NCBI GenBank assembly: GCA_019359545.1
Contig: JAHHHB010000053.1
Span: forward strand, 1 to 46,606
DNA length: 46,606 bases
Direction of reading: 5' to 3'
From: Desmonostoc geniculatum HA4340-LM1
GTDB taxonomy: Bacteria > Cyanobacteriota > Cyanobacteriia > Cyanobacteriales > Nostocaceae
The position numbers and the translations under genes were made by a program. Positions 9,940-17,780 of this stretch are shown here, one piece after another. The stretch's first letter is position 1; every line of letters starts with the position of its first letter. The notes under the pieces are model-generated. The model had not been told where the DNA came from, did not search any database, and was given only the letters and a program-made list of their open reading frames with translations.

Positions 9940-10515
9940 ATGAATAATGTTTGGAGGCATGGTATTAAAACCATTAATTGCAGTGCGATTGCACTCATGC
10001 CGACACTAGTATTTTTAGTATTATTTAATCAAGCATCAATTGGAGATCCAGGAGCGTGTTTCATGGTAACCTCTTCTGGTGAAACCGTTGGATTGGCAAG
10101 GCTTTGTGGTGGTACAACCGCCGCACCTTCAGACGCACCTCCAAACGACAAAGTTTTTCGGGTTCCCATCAAACGCCGCTTTGGTGGAACTCCTATAGTT
10201 GATGTCACTTTCAACGAGAAAAAAACCTTTGAAATGATTGTAGATACAGGTGCTAGTGCTACTGTGATTACTCGAAATATGGCAAGTAGCCTGCAACTCA
10301 AAACTACAGGTATCCTACAAGCTCAAATTGCTGATGGTAGCGAAGTCCAATTTTCAACCAGTAAGGTAAAATCTATTACAGTAGGTGGAGTTATAGCGAA
10401 TAATCTTCAAGTAGCGATCGCTCCACAAGCTGACATTGGGCTACTAGGTCATGATTTTTTTGGCAACTACGATATTAAGATTTTAGAGAAACAAGTGGAG
10501 TTTTATCACCGCTAG
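9940..10515 (+). CDS. Secreted or anchored retropepsin-like aspartic peptidase (clan AA)
   Basis: This 191-residue protein has an N-terminal hydrophobic segment (about 16-32) that is a signal peptide or membrane anchor, then a single retropepsin-like domain from about residue 72. The catalytic motif VDTGAS sits at 101-106 with D102. The flap-side and C-terminal motif GLLGHDFF follows near 168-175. Single-domain proteins of this clan must dimerise for activity. Cyanobacterial relatives are annotated as TIGR02281-type clan AA peptidases; their substrates are unknown. The gene follows MITE-A copy 1 by about 60 bp and is convergent with the oxidoreductase gene downstream. Confidence 0.85.
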   Translation: MNNVWRHGIKTINCSAIALMPTLVFLVLFNQASIGDPGACFMVTSSGETVGLARLCGGTTAAPSDAPPNDKVFRVPIKRRFGGTPIVDVTFNEKKTFEMIVDTGASATVITRNMASSLQLKTTGILQAQIADGSEVQFSTSKVKSITVGGVIANNLQVAIAPQADIGLLGHDFFGNYDIKILEKQVEFYHR

Positions 10516-10570
10516 CTAGGAATTTTAAATTTTGAATTTTGGATTGAAGAAATAATCTAAAATCCCAAAT

Positions 10571-11668
10571 TTAGCTTTCAAGATAACTTTCCAAGCTAGG
10601 TACATCAACCCAACTGCTTGTTTCGTGGGATTTGTGGGATAAATCCATTAATAGCTGAGAATAAACTCCTTCTCGCAGGGACGGTATTGTTTGTTGCTTT
10701 TGGTCAATTCCCTGCACCCATTGGTCTATGACACGAATAAATGCAGAAATCCGACCATCGGCATAATTTTGGGGAAAAATTAATCGATTTGGTATTTCTA
10801 TTTCTGTGAGAGGTTTGCCTGGCTGGGAACCCCAAACACGAAAGCCGTGTATGTAATCTTTTTGATTTTCACTACCTACAATTAAAGTACCGCGATCGCC
10901 ATATACTTCTATCCAATGGGTTCTTGTTGCGTGAACAACCGCACTAATGGTAACTTGGCAAGGTGTACCGTCTGCTAATTCCAGCGTTAATATACAATTG
11001 TCATCTGTATTTACTGGCTTTGATTGTTGGTTTATCGGGTCAATTCGCGCCGGAATTGCAGTACTCAAATGGGCGTTTAATTTACGGACTGGGCCGAATA
11101 ACCAGTTAATATAATCGAAGGCGTGGGAACCCAATGAACCCAATGCACCGCCTCCCTTTTGTTTTTCAGAATACCAATTCCAAGGACGGGAAGCATCAGC
11201 ACGAGAAGAACCTAACCAATCAATTTTAATTAGACGCAAGTTACCCACATAACCTGCTGACAAAAGTTCAGCAAATAATTGCCATCCTGGTACAAAGCGA
11301 AATTCAAAATCTACAGTGGCAATGACGCCTTTTTGTTTAGCTAATCGATAAAGTTCTTTGGCTTCATTTACATTTAAAACTATGGGTTTTTCTAGTAGTA
11401 AATGTTTGCCAGCTTCTAGGACAGTTTTTGCCATTTCATAGTGCAAAAACGGCGGCGTAGAAATGCTGACTGCTTGGACTTTTGGTAATGCCACAATATC
11501 TGCAAGTGTGTCGCAAGCATGGGGGATATTATGGGATTCGGCTATGGCTTTGGCTTTATTGATATCTCGGTGATAAACAGCAACTACCTCCGTGCGAGGA
11601 TGTGCTTGGAATCCAGGAATGTGGACTTTTTGACCAAATCCAGTGCCAGCGATCGCAACCCCAATCAT
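10571..11668 (-). CDS. Gfo/Idh/MocA family NAD(P)-dependent oxidoreductase
   Basis: This 365-residue protein has the family's two-domain layout. The Rossmann fold at the N-terminus begins VAIAGTGFGQKVHIPGF. The EKP signature near residues 93-95, in LLLEKPI, supplies the catalytic lysine. The C-terminal beta-sheet domain contains GGALGSLGSHAFDYINWLFG with the conserved His. Family members oxidise or epimerise sugars and cyclitols, or act as biliverdin or trans-dihydrodiol reductases. Here the substrate is not evident. Sugar genes lie 3 kb away, but they are not contiguous and I do not assign this gene to them. The ATG at 11668 gives the normal family start, MIGVAIAGTG. Confidence 0.88.
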   Translation of the reverse strand: MIGVAIAGTGFGQKVHIPGFQAHPRTEVVAVYHRDINKAKAIAESHNIPHACDTLADIVALPKVQAVSISTPPFLHYEMAKTVLEAGKHLLLEKPIVLNVNEAKELYRLAKQKGVIATVDFEFRFVPGWQLFAELLSAGYVGNLRLIKIDWLGSSRADASRPWNWYSEKQKGGGALGSLGSHAFDYINWLFGPVRKLNAHLSTAIPARIDPINQQSKPVNTDDNCILTLELADGTPCQVTISAVVHATRTHWIEVYGDRGTLIVGSENQKDYIHGFRVWGSQPGKPLTEIEIPNRLIFPQNYADGRISAFIRVIDQWVQGIDQKQQTIPSLREGVYSQLLMDLSHKSHETSSWVDVPSLESYLES

Positions 11669-11826
11669 CTTATCTTTACTCCTATATTTATCGCAAAACT
11701 CTAATTGTCAAAGGATAACGATAATGTTCTCCATAGGGATAACTGAGCGATCGCTTTCAAAAGGTCATCAATGATAGCATAAACGGTAATTATTTCATTT
11801 AGCATATGCCCCTGGGAATTTAGATC

Positions 11827-11903
11827 GTGTCCGGTTAAACACTTATCATTAAGGCAGCAGGGGGCAGAGGGGTAGGGCTTTTGGGTTTCTCCATAGATTC
11901 TGA
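11827..11903 (+). repeat. Dispersed repeat R1, copy 2
   Basis: Matches 9434-9530: TGTCCGGTTAAACACTTATC, then a G-rich run, then CATAGATTC. It ends at the 3' end of the DUF1822 gene (stop at 11905-11907), so this repeat directly abuts that gene. Confidence 0.7.
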
Positions 11904-11904
11904 T

Positions 11905-13071
11905 TTAAAATCTGAGTATTTCTTGGTCATAATTTTCGGGAAGAGGTTCTATTTCCCAGACTATGCCTTCTGTTGGTTCCAAGGCAACTTCTATATAAAG
12001 TTGTTCTACGGCGGTTATGGCAATATCTTCGTTGTTGGGGAAGGGCTGTAAATCTTCAGTCAGGAGTCGGAGTTTAAAACCGCCAGGAATGAGGGCACCC
12101 ACAGTCAGGTTACGTAACTCAAAGCGCCAAATAGTTGCGTCGGGTTGCCCTTGTGGTGTAATCAGCAGTTCGTAGATTTGACCTGCGACCGCCAACTGAC
12201 GAGATATAATAATTTCCGCTGGCGTTTGTTCAACACCCCGCGCCCCAGCCTCACTCACTTGTAAATCAAAACTTCCCCAACCAACAGTTTGGGCAACTTG
12301 GGAAACACCGCTTTGCAACCATTGAATAACTGACCACTGTTCTGGTAGCCCCAAACGGCGTTGATATAAGCTTTTGCGCCAACCGCCATGTGTAATTAAT
12401 CCCGCCCATAGTTGAAAAGGAATAGCGAGTCTGGGTGTCAATATTTCTGGATTTCCCAGACGGGCGATGAGGTTTTGTGCTTGTGGTTGTGAAATGATGC
12501 TTATCTCTTCAATGGCGCTACGTGTTGGTTCTTCTGGGCAAAGTTGCCGCGCCACGCCTAAAATATTGATGTCATTGATGATATTATCAGCATCAAGAGA
12601 ATAAGTGCGATCGCCTGTATCATAATTCCCCCTAGTTTTGAGTTGTGCATGGGTGCAGTAACCCCAAACTCTCACATAGCCTTCATCCGGTTCTACCTGC
12701 ACCGCTAAATAATAATCACCTACCCAGCTAGGAATATCCACCCATTCTTGCGGTACTCGCAATTCACTTAAATCAATTGTTTCACTCGGAACCAAGATTA
12801 ATCGAGTGGCATTTAGCGTAATTGCGGTTCCATCTACCAGTTCCCAAAAACTCGGTAAAACAGTGCTACTTGGCCAGACCTTTGCTTGCGGTGTGAAATC
12901 TTCTTGTAACCATTGCAAGAGGGCGCCCAAGCAAAGTTCATTAATATAACCTTGATAGCCAGAAGTCGGGTTAGAAAAAGATTGACTGTGAATATTCGCC
13001 TGATTTTGGGTGGCGGCGGGAATTTCTAAAATCAGGTCTGTTGAATTAGCAAAAGTAAATACTGTGGTCAT
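11905..13071 (-). CDS. DUF1822 family protein
   Basis: About 389 residues from the preferred ATG at 13071 (MTTVFTF). An in-frame ATG at 13203 would add 44 residues, but these are Ser/Pro/Ala-only low complexity translated from the tandem repeat tract at 13075-13215, so the extension is probably not part of the ancestral protein. There is no signal peptide or membrane segment. Recognisable DUF1822 features are QGYINELCLGALLQWLQEDF near the start, WVGDYYLAVQVEPDEGYVRVWGY in the middle, and a tail that includes GFKLRLLTEDLQPFPNNED. The function is unknown. Its coupling to a sigma factor gene immediately upstream on the same strand is common in cyanobacteria and suggests a stress or cell-surface regulatory unit (inference). 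Confidence 0.75.
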   Translation of the reverse strand: MTTVFTFANSTDLILEIPAATQNQANIHSQSFSNPTSGYQGYINELCLGALLQWLQEDFTPQAKVWPSSTVLPSFWELVDGTAITLNATRLILVPSETIDLSELRVPQEWVDIPSWVGDYYLAVQVEPDEGYVRVWGYCTHAQLKTRGNYDTGDRTYSLDADNIINDINILGVARQLCPEEPTRSAIEEISIISQPQAQNLIARLGNPEILTPRLAIPFQLWAGLITHGGWRKSLYQRRLGLPEQWSVIQWLQSGVSQVAQTVGWGSFDLQVSEAGARGVEQTPAEIIISRQLAVAGQIYELLITPQGQPDATIWRFELRNLTVGALIPGGFKLRLLTEDLQPFPNNEDIAITAVEQLYIEVALEPTEGIVWEIEPLPENYDQEILRF

Positions 13072-13074
13072 GAT

Positions 13075-13215
13075 GGGAATGGGGGATGAGGGAGCAGGGG
13101 AGGCAGGGGGAGCAGGGGAAGCTGGCGTTGCAGAGGAAGCAGAGGAAGCAGGGGAAGCAGGGGAAGAAGAACTATTGATTATTGGCTCATGCCCAATGTC
13201 CAATGCCCAATGCCC
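13075..13215. repeat. STRR tract (GGGGAAGCA-like units)
   Basis: G-rich units of GCAGGGGAA, GAGGAAGCA and related forms fill the gap between the sigma-factor gene and the DUF1822 core, ending in CCCAATG units at 13195-13215. On the minus strand they read as an uninterrupted Pro/Ser/Ala frame fused to DUF1822. Confidence 0.8.
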
Positions 13216-13221
13216 AATTCC

Positions 13222-14382
13222 CTAGTAATAATTTCTTAGCCATTCCTCCATCACTATATTGATACTTTTGAGTAGGTCTGATGTCACAGTAATATGCAAA
13301 TTATCTCGACTCCAGTTAGCTAAAGACCGCAATAAAGCTTCTTGGGCTTTTTTTAGTCGCCGAGAGACTGTATATTGCTGCATTTGTAATTGCTTGGCAA
13401 TTTTATCTTGAGTTAGTTCTTCACCGTAGTAAAGTTTTACAATTTCTTGTAGTTGCGGTTCAAGTTGAGCGATCGCCACGACTAAAACTTTGTTAATCTC
13501 AGTTTGCTGAGAAATTCTCGTTTGTTCTTCTTCTTGGGCAAGAATTTCATTAATCAGAGATTCTTGTTGACTTCCTGGAAGATTATCTAGCCATTCCCAA
13601 GAATCATCCCCACCTTTAGATATATTCAAAGATTCCGGTGTTGGATAGCGATATTTGCGTACAGCTTTGGCAGCATTTAGCAGCCATTTTTCTAGAGTTT
13701 GGGGATTGACTTGTTGACTACTATGTGAATTATAAGCTTTTGCGATGGCTTGCCAAATTAGATCGTCGGGTCGAGAAAGTTGGCGAGAAGTACCAGTTTT
13801 TGTGGGAATATACAGAGTTTTAAAAGATTCCCAAGCCAAAATATAAGCATTAATATCCTCTGGAGGTAAGCCAGCATTTTGCAAAGATTCCACCAAAAAC
13901 TTTTTAGTGATTTTTCGCAAAAGTCCCCAGTCTGTACAAATATCAATTTCGCTGTTTTGACGCAAAGTTTCACGAATCGCACTACCAAAGATGGCGTTAG
14001 CGTAGTTTTTTAAGCTAAAACCTTGATTGGGATGAAAACCTTTGAGGACTTTATCAACTTGGGCGATCGCAATTTGAAAACAGTCTGATAATTTATACTG
14101 AGTGCTAGCAAAATTAGTAACAGTTTTTTGAGATACCCAATAACAAGGTTCTTGCAAGTAAGCTGTGAGATGTTGTTTAGCCAGTACCTCTGTTTCGGAA
14201 ATCTGCCAAAACTTATACCAATAAAGCGCCCAAAAATACTCCGAAGTTTCTTGTGGCGTGTGCTTGACGGAACTTTGCATACTCCGACGCAAACTTGATT
14301 CTATCGCCCAACGACTGAAGCGATCGCCAGCAAATTGCACAAAAGTTGAAAAGATTTCAATGATGGTTTGTCGAGGTTGCAT
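13222..14382 (-). CDS. Sigma-70 family RNA polymerase sigma factor (cyanobacterial group paired with DUF1822)
   Basis: This 386-residue protein has a C-terminal sigma region 4 helix-turn-helix (about 305-350): LEPQLQEIVKLYYGEELTQDKIAKQL then TVSRRLKKAQEALLRSL. The middle, with SLKNYANAIFGSAIRETLRQ near 120, resembles a divergent region 2. The N-terminal 90 residues, rich in Trp and Tyr, are specific to this cyanobacterial group. It probably directs transcription of a small regulon, and the DUF1822 gene lies directly downstream on the same strand. The start at 14382 lies within the read-through tail of the DUF6174 gene, so upstream sequence has been rearranged and the original promoter may be lost. 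Which Sig letter applies cannot be decided here. Confidence 0.75.
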   Translation of the reverse strand: MQPRQTIIEIFSTFVQFAGDRFSRWAIESSLRRSMQSSVKHTPQETSEYFWALYWYKFWQISETEVLAKQHLTAYLQEPCYWVSQKTVTNFASTQYKLSDCFQIAIAQVDKVLKGFHPNQGFSLKNYANAIFGSAIRETLRQNSEIDICTDWGLLRKITKKFLVESLQNAGLPPEDINAYILAWESFKTLYIPTKTGTSRQLSRPDDLIWQAIAKAYNSHSSQQVNPQTLEKWLLNAAKAVRKYRYPTPESLNISKGGDDSWEWLDNLPGSQQESLINEILAQEEEQTRISQQTEINKVLVVAIAQLEPQLQEIVKLYYGEELTQDKIAKQLQMQQYTVSRRLKKAQEALLRSLANWSRDNLHITVTSDLLKSINIVMEEWLRNYY

Positions 14383-14849
14383 AAAAAATTGTCATTATCA
14401 GCTATTTGAGCGTTGTAATCGACATTAATTTGGGTTGGATAGCCGAGTCTAGGATTGTAGTTTACGTCCAGGCTGAAAGCTCGACGATTGATAGCATCCT
14501 GAATCACATTAAAAAGCTTAGGAATTGTGTTGTATTTGTTAAAGAATTCTGGATTATCAACTGGTTGGCCTGTAGCTACAGAAGTGATTAACGGTTTTTT
14601 ACCATTACGTACTTCAATGATTACTGGACCTCTAGCATCTGGTATACAAAAGCAACCGTTACTAAATGTATAACGATAGTTGGAAATATTTCGCTTCTCC
14701 CACAAACGGCGATTAAAATTTAAGCGTCTTTGATCTAAGTTATTACTCACTGATGAATTTGCTATCTCTACGGGAGGTTGAGACATTACTGGTAGATTGA
14801 GACCTGGAAATAGCAACAAGCCGACACTGATAATGATAGACAAGCGCAT
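14301..14849 (-). CDS. DUF6174-like exported protein with an aberrant C-terminus
   Basis: The frame encodes 182 residues. Residues 1-23 form a signal peptide ending near PVMSQ. The recognisable domain has LWEKRNISNYRYTFSNGCFC, then VIIEVRNGK, then LGYPTQINVDYNAQIADND, a pattern of DUF6174 lipoprotein-like proteins of unknown function. After IADND, at about 14390, the frame runs into the start region of the sigma gene and the last 25 or so residues (NLDKPSL onward) are not DUF6174-like, so the natural end is lost. Upstream, only about 9 bases separate its ATG from the truncated uronate isomerase. It therefore has no leader or Shine-Dalgarno of its own. Probably a decaying gene. Confidence 0.6.
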   Translation of the reverse strand: MRLSIIISVGLLLFPGLNLPVMSQPPVEIANSSVSNNLDQRRLNFNRRLWEKRNISNYRYTFSNGCFCIPDARGPVIIEVRNGKKPLITSVATGQPVDNPEFFNKYNTIPKLFNVIQDAINRRAFSLDVNYNPRLGYPTQINVDYNAQIADNDNFLCNLDKPSLKSFQLLCNLLAIASVVGR

Positions 14850-14857
14850 ATGAGTCT

Positions 14858-15235
14858 ATTAATGAGTTCGTCTTTCAGCCACAACCCAGAGGGAGTACCT
14901 TGGAATAAGTAAAAATGGTCGGCGAAAAGTTGCCAAATTTTGCGGTGGTCAGTTTCCACTGCTGAACCATCACGGCTAGGTATGCCCAGAGCTGACAAAG
15001 GTACGCCCCGACTATAAAGCATACGGAAAATGTAGTGGTCAGGAATAATCAATAATTCCGTTGGAGAACCAAAACGGGCTGCTGGATTAGCTAATAACGC
15101 AGGGTCTACATGTCCGTGGGGACACACCAGCGGTAGAGTAGATATGCTGTCAAAAAATTGACGTGCTAGTTGTCTTTGAATTGGTTCTGGAGCGAAACAG
15201 CGATCACCAGATAAACTCCATTTTGTAGTTAACAT
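14858..15235 (-). pseudogene. uxaC: Glucuronate (uronate) isomerase, N-terminal fragment
   Basis: About 126 residues match the start of UxaC-type uronate isomerases, metal-dependent amidohydrolase-fold enzymes that convert glucuronate or galacturonate to the ketose; the full length is about 470. Visible signatures are LPLVCPHGHVDPALLA (metal-binding histidines), ELLIIPDHYIFRMLYSRGVPL and IWQLFADHFYLFQGTPSGLWL. Homology ends at LKDELIN near 14858. The frame then runs on out of context to 14786. The ATG at 15235 (MLTTKWSL) is preferred over 15247, which lies in a TGTCATT heptamer tract. A deletion removed the rest and brought in the DUF6174 gene. Confidence 0.8.
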
Positions 15236-15240
15236 AATTT

Positions 15241-15366
15241 TTGTCATTGGTCATTTGTCATTTGTCATTAGTTATTAATTCTTCTCCCTCACTCCCTCAT
15301 CTCCCCATCCCCCCATCCCCCCATCCCCCCATCTCCCCATCTCCCCATCCCCTCATCCCCCTCCCC
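15241..15366. repeat. STRR tract (GTCATTT and CCCCCAT units)
   Basis: GTCATTT units at 15241-15275 pass into CCCCCAT and CTCCCCAT units to about 15362. The tract separates the uronate isomerase fragment from the 3' end of the LacI gene and overlaps the final codons of LacI (GGGG). Confidence 0.85.
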
Positions 15367-16387
15367 CAAATGCCGCAGTACTACCCCGCTTTACTAGAAC
15401 AGGAGAGAAAACGCGGTTTTCCACACTTTTTTCCTCTAGTAAATCGAGTAACATTTCCATAGCCGAGCGACCAATTTCCAACATTGGTTGACAAACTGTT
15501 GTCAGTGACGGCGTTACGTAACGACAAAGAGCAATATCATCAAATCCCACCAAACTTAAAGTTTGCGGTATCAAAATATTTAGTTCTTGGCAAGCTAAGA
15601 GAGCGCCAACTGCCACCATGTCGTTGTAACAAAAGATGCCTGTTACACCAGCGGCAAATAGTTGAGGTAGCATCTTTTTTCCCGTATCAACATCGCTGAT
15701 TCTGATATTTTCTTCGTCACTAATTGCCACCCAATCACTGTTTTGTGGTAAACCCGCTGCGCTCAAAGCCTTGCTATATCCTTCTTGACGCAGCTGGTTT
15801 GACTTACTGCGATCGCCCACGCCCAAATAGCCAATAGCCGTGTGTCCCAAATCGATCAAATGCTCTACCGCGAATCGACCACCTAAAAAGTCATCCACTG
15901 TCACTGTGTGAAATGTTTCAGGTTGATCTTCTGTTTGACTATTAATCAAAACTGTTGGCACAGAAATTTCACTTACTTTATAAGTATTTTTTTTATTAAT
16001 GCGCGAATCAGTAACTAATATGCCGTCCACTCTGCGGCGATGAAAATTATCAATAGCTGCGATTTCCTGCTCGAAATCTCGGTGTGAAGCAGTTAACAAA
16101 ACACTCAAACCAGCTGCTCTAGCTACCTGTTCAATTCCCTCTACTACCTCAGCGTAAAAAGGATCTGCGATGGAAGTCACCACTACCCCAACGGTATTAG
16201 TCCGTTGATTTTGCAAGCTTTGAGCGATGGCATTAGGTACGTAGTTCATCTCCCGCGCTATTTTCTTAATTTCCTCTCGCACCTTCGGGCTAATTAGAGA
16301 GTTGTCTCGCAAAGCACGCGAAACTGTAGAATGAGAAACGCCTGCTCTGCGGGCAATATCTTCAATTGAAACTTTTCGTTTCTTCAT
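15353..16387 (-). CDS. LacI/GalR-family transcriptional regulator
   Basis: This 344-residue protein begins with a typical LacI DNA-binding head: VSIEDIARRAGVSHSTVSRA at 6-25, then the hinge helix YVPNAIAQSL near 50. The effector domain has the periplasmic-binding-protein fold, starting NTVGVVVTSIADPFYAEVV and ending near VLVKRGSTA. A role as repressor of the surrounding sugar-acid genes (uronate isomerase, gluconokinase, sugar-binding proteins) is inferred from position. The last four Gly codons are translated from the neighbouring repeat, so the true C-terminus may end slightly earlier. An inverted repeat 15 bases before its start codon could be an autoregulatory operator. The gene appears intact although much of its presumed regulon is broken. 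Confidence 0.9.
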   Translation of the reverse strand: MKKRKVSIEDIARRAGVSHSTVSRALRDNSLISPKVREEIKKIAREMNYVPNAIAQSLQNQRTNTVGVVVTSIADPFYAEVVEGIEQVARAAGLSVLLTASHRDFEQEIAAIDNFHRRRVDGILVTDSRINKKNTYKVSEISVPTVLINSQTEDQPETFHTVTVDDFLGGRFAVEHLIDLGHTAIGYLGVGDRSKSNQLRQEGYSKALSAAGLPQNSDWVAISDEENIRISDVDTGKKMLPQLFAAGVTGIFCYNDMVAVGALLACQELNILIPQTLSLVGFDDIALCRYVTPSLTTVCQPMLEIGRSAMEMLLDLLEEKSVENRVFSPVLVKRGSTAAFGGGG

Positions 16388-16401
16388 GATTTTACTGTAA
16401 T

Positions 16402-16421
16402 TAATGCAAAGGTGTGCATTA
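16402..16421. promoter_or_regulatory. Candidate LacI-family operator
   Basis: TAATGCA (16402-16408) and TGCATTA (16415-16421) form a perfect 7-bp inverted repeat with a 6-bp spacer, starting 15 bases upstream of the LacI start codon. Position and symmetry fit an autoregulatory site. It lacks the central CG step of many LacI-family operators, so confidence is limited. Confidence 0.4.
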
Positions 16422-16545
16422 TAATTTTAATTATTAGCAAAGTTGAGTCATCTGTCAATGGATTCACCCATTAACAAAGCATAAAACTTCGGATAAGGAG
16501 ATAGGGGGAGATTTTACAGCAACTTTCAGGTAAATACACCACGTT

Positions 16546-16573
16546 GTAGGGGCGCCAAGCTTAGCGCCCCTAC
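16546..16573. repeat. GTAGGGGC...GCCCCTAC palindrome, solo copy
   Basis: A 28-bp near-palindrome whose arms GTAGGGGCGC and GCGCCCCTAC are perfect and whose centre is slightly off. The same frame with different centres occurs at 24781-24808 and inside MITE-A copies 1, 2 and 4. Confidence 0.8.
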
Positions 16574-16675
16574 CAAGGATTGTGGTTCAGATAGATGAAA
16601 AACGCTGTAATCAGTATTAATTAAGCAAACTTGATATAACTTAACTTTTTTTGTAAAACTACGATCGAAAAGTCA

Positions 16676-17161
16676 ATGATTATCATCATGATGGGTGTTT
16701 CTGGAGCCGGCAAAACCACCATAGGAAAACTGCTAGCAGACTCTTTAAACTGGGAATTTAGCGACGCCGATGCTTTTCATTCGCCGGAGAATGTTGAAAA
16801 AATGCGGTGCGGTATCCCCTTGACTGAAGCCGATAGAACACCTTGGTTACAAGATTTGCAAGCAGCGATTAAAAACTGGCTGCAAGAAAATAAAAATATG
16901 GTGCTGGCGTGTTCGGCTCTCAAAGAAAGCTATCGGCAATTTCTGGTGGTGGATAGGGAACGCATCAAACTAGTCTACCTCAAAGGCTCTTATGAGTTAA
17001 TTCAACAGCGCTTGCAAGAGCGTCATAATCACTATATGACCGAAAAACTCCTCGATAGCCAGTTTAATACTCTGGAAGAACCATCAGACACTTTATATAT
17101 AGATGTTATCGAGACACCCCAGGTAATTGTCCAAGACATCAGAACAGCTTTAGGAATTTAG
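16676..17161 (+). CDS. gntK: Gluconokinase
   Basis: This 161-residue protein is the usual size for GntK, which phosphorylates gluconate to 6-phosphogluconate with ATP, feeding the pentose phosphate and Entner-Doudoroff routes. The P-loop GVSGAGKTT is at 7-15. SDADAFHSPENVEKM (substrate site) follows, then the LACSALKESYRQFL motif and the RHNHYM/LLDSQFNTLEEP motif. The gene is divergent from the LacI gene with about 290 bp between them, which suggests LacI control (inference). It looks intact. The ATG at 16676 directly precedes the P-loop strand, so the start is secure. Confidence 0.93.
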   Translation: MIIIMMGVSGAGKTTIGKLLADSLNWEFSDADAFHSPENVEKMRCGIPLTEADRTPWLQDLQAAIKNWLQENKNMVLACSALKESYRQFLVVDRERIKLVYLKGSYELIQQRLQERHNHYMTEKLLDSQFNTLEEPSDTLYIDVIETPQVIVQDIRTALGI

Positions 17162-17344
17162 CATCTGTGTGGGAAAACTTATCTTAAACAAATATAAAGC
17201 GATCGCATCACTGTAACGTAAGAGGAAAATAATGTTTGGGACTTCCAAAAAATAAATTATCCCAAATTATTTGTACATTTTTTGGGTAGCACAACTGTGC
17301 TACCCTACGTTCGCTAACGCTGCTATCCGTCAGTCGAACAGAAT
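17162..17344. other. Intergenic stretch with a GGTAGCACA palindrome
   Basis: No gene is seen. 17284-17305 is a palindrome of GGGTAGCACA and TGTGCTACCC with a two-base centre, related to a degenerate copy near 29135-29155. The 8-bp target duplicate AACAGAAT of MITE-B lies at 17337-17344. Confidence 0.6.
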
Positions 17345-17482
17345 CCAATACTGCTTGGTTAAGCCTAAAAAATTACCTTGGTGTAGGTTGGGTTGAGGAA
17401 CGAAACCCAACATTTTCAGCGGTTTGTTGGGTTTCACTACCTTCTACCCAACCTACAAATTTTCTTAACCGAGTAGTATTGG
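17345..17482. mobile_element. MITE-B (138 bp) with 8-bp target duplication
   Basis: The terminal inverted repeats are CCAATACTGCTTGGTTAAG and CTTAACCGAGTAGTATTGG, with a second inner pair TGTAGGTTGGGT / ACCCAACCTACA (17382-17457). AACAGAAT occurs directly on both sides (17337-17344 and 17483-17490). The inner pair is the common cyanobacterial GTAGGTTGGGTT repeat. The element is non-coding, so any transposase must act in trans. Confidence 0.85.
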
Positions 17483-17525
17483 AACAGAATCTTACTTTTC
17501 ATGTTATGTGGAAAAGTTAACGTGA

Positions 17526-17780
17526 AACCTAACCCCCTAACCCCCTTCCCTAGTAGGGAAGGGGGAAAATTGAAAGCCTCTCTCCTTGTAGGCTACGGTG
17601 TACACATAAGTCTGAAATAGCTGATTAACCAAGGTTTTACCCCACCCTAACCCTCCCCTTGTCAAGGGGAGGGAACTGGATTTCTTGTTTCCCCCATTTC
17701 CAAGGGGGGATTAAGGGGGGTAATTCGACTTGTGTATACACCGTAGCCTTGTAGGGGAGAGGAATAGAAGCGGGGTTTCC
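17526..17780. repeat. Older dispersed repeat carrying a nested MITE
   Basis: CCCCCTAACCCCCTTCCC at the left and GGAGAGGAATAGAAGCGGGG at the right belong to a common cyanobacterial intergenic repeat. It is interrupted by MITE-C at 17593-17746. Removing MITE-C and one copy of its 9-bp duplication rejoins the repeat cleanly. Confidence 0.6.
17593..17746. mobile_element. MITE-C (154 bp) with 9-bp target duplication
   Basis: The terminal inverted repeats are CTACGGTGTACACATAAGTC on the left and GACTTGTGTATACACCGTAG on the right, with one 2-base and one 1-base offset. CCTTGTAGG is duplicated at 17584-17592 and 17747-17755. The interior contains two C-rich/G-rich hairpins. It is inserted into an older repeat, so the relative ages are readable. 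Confidence 0.85.
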
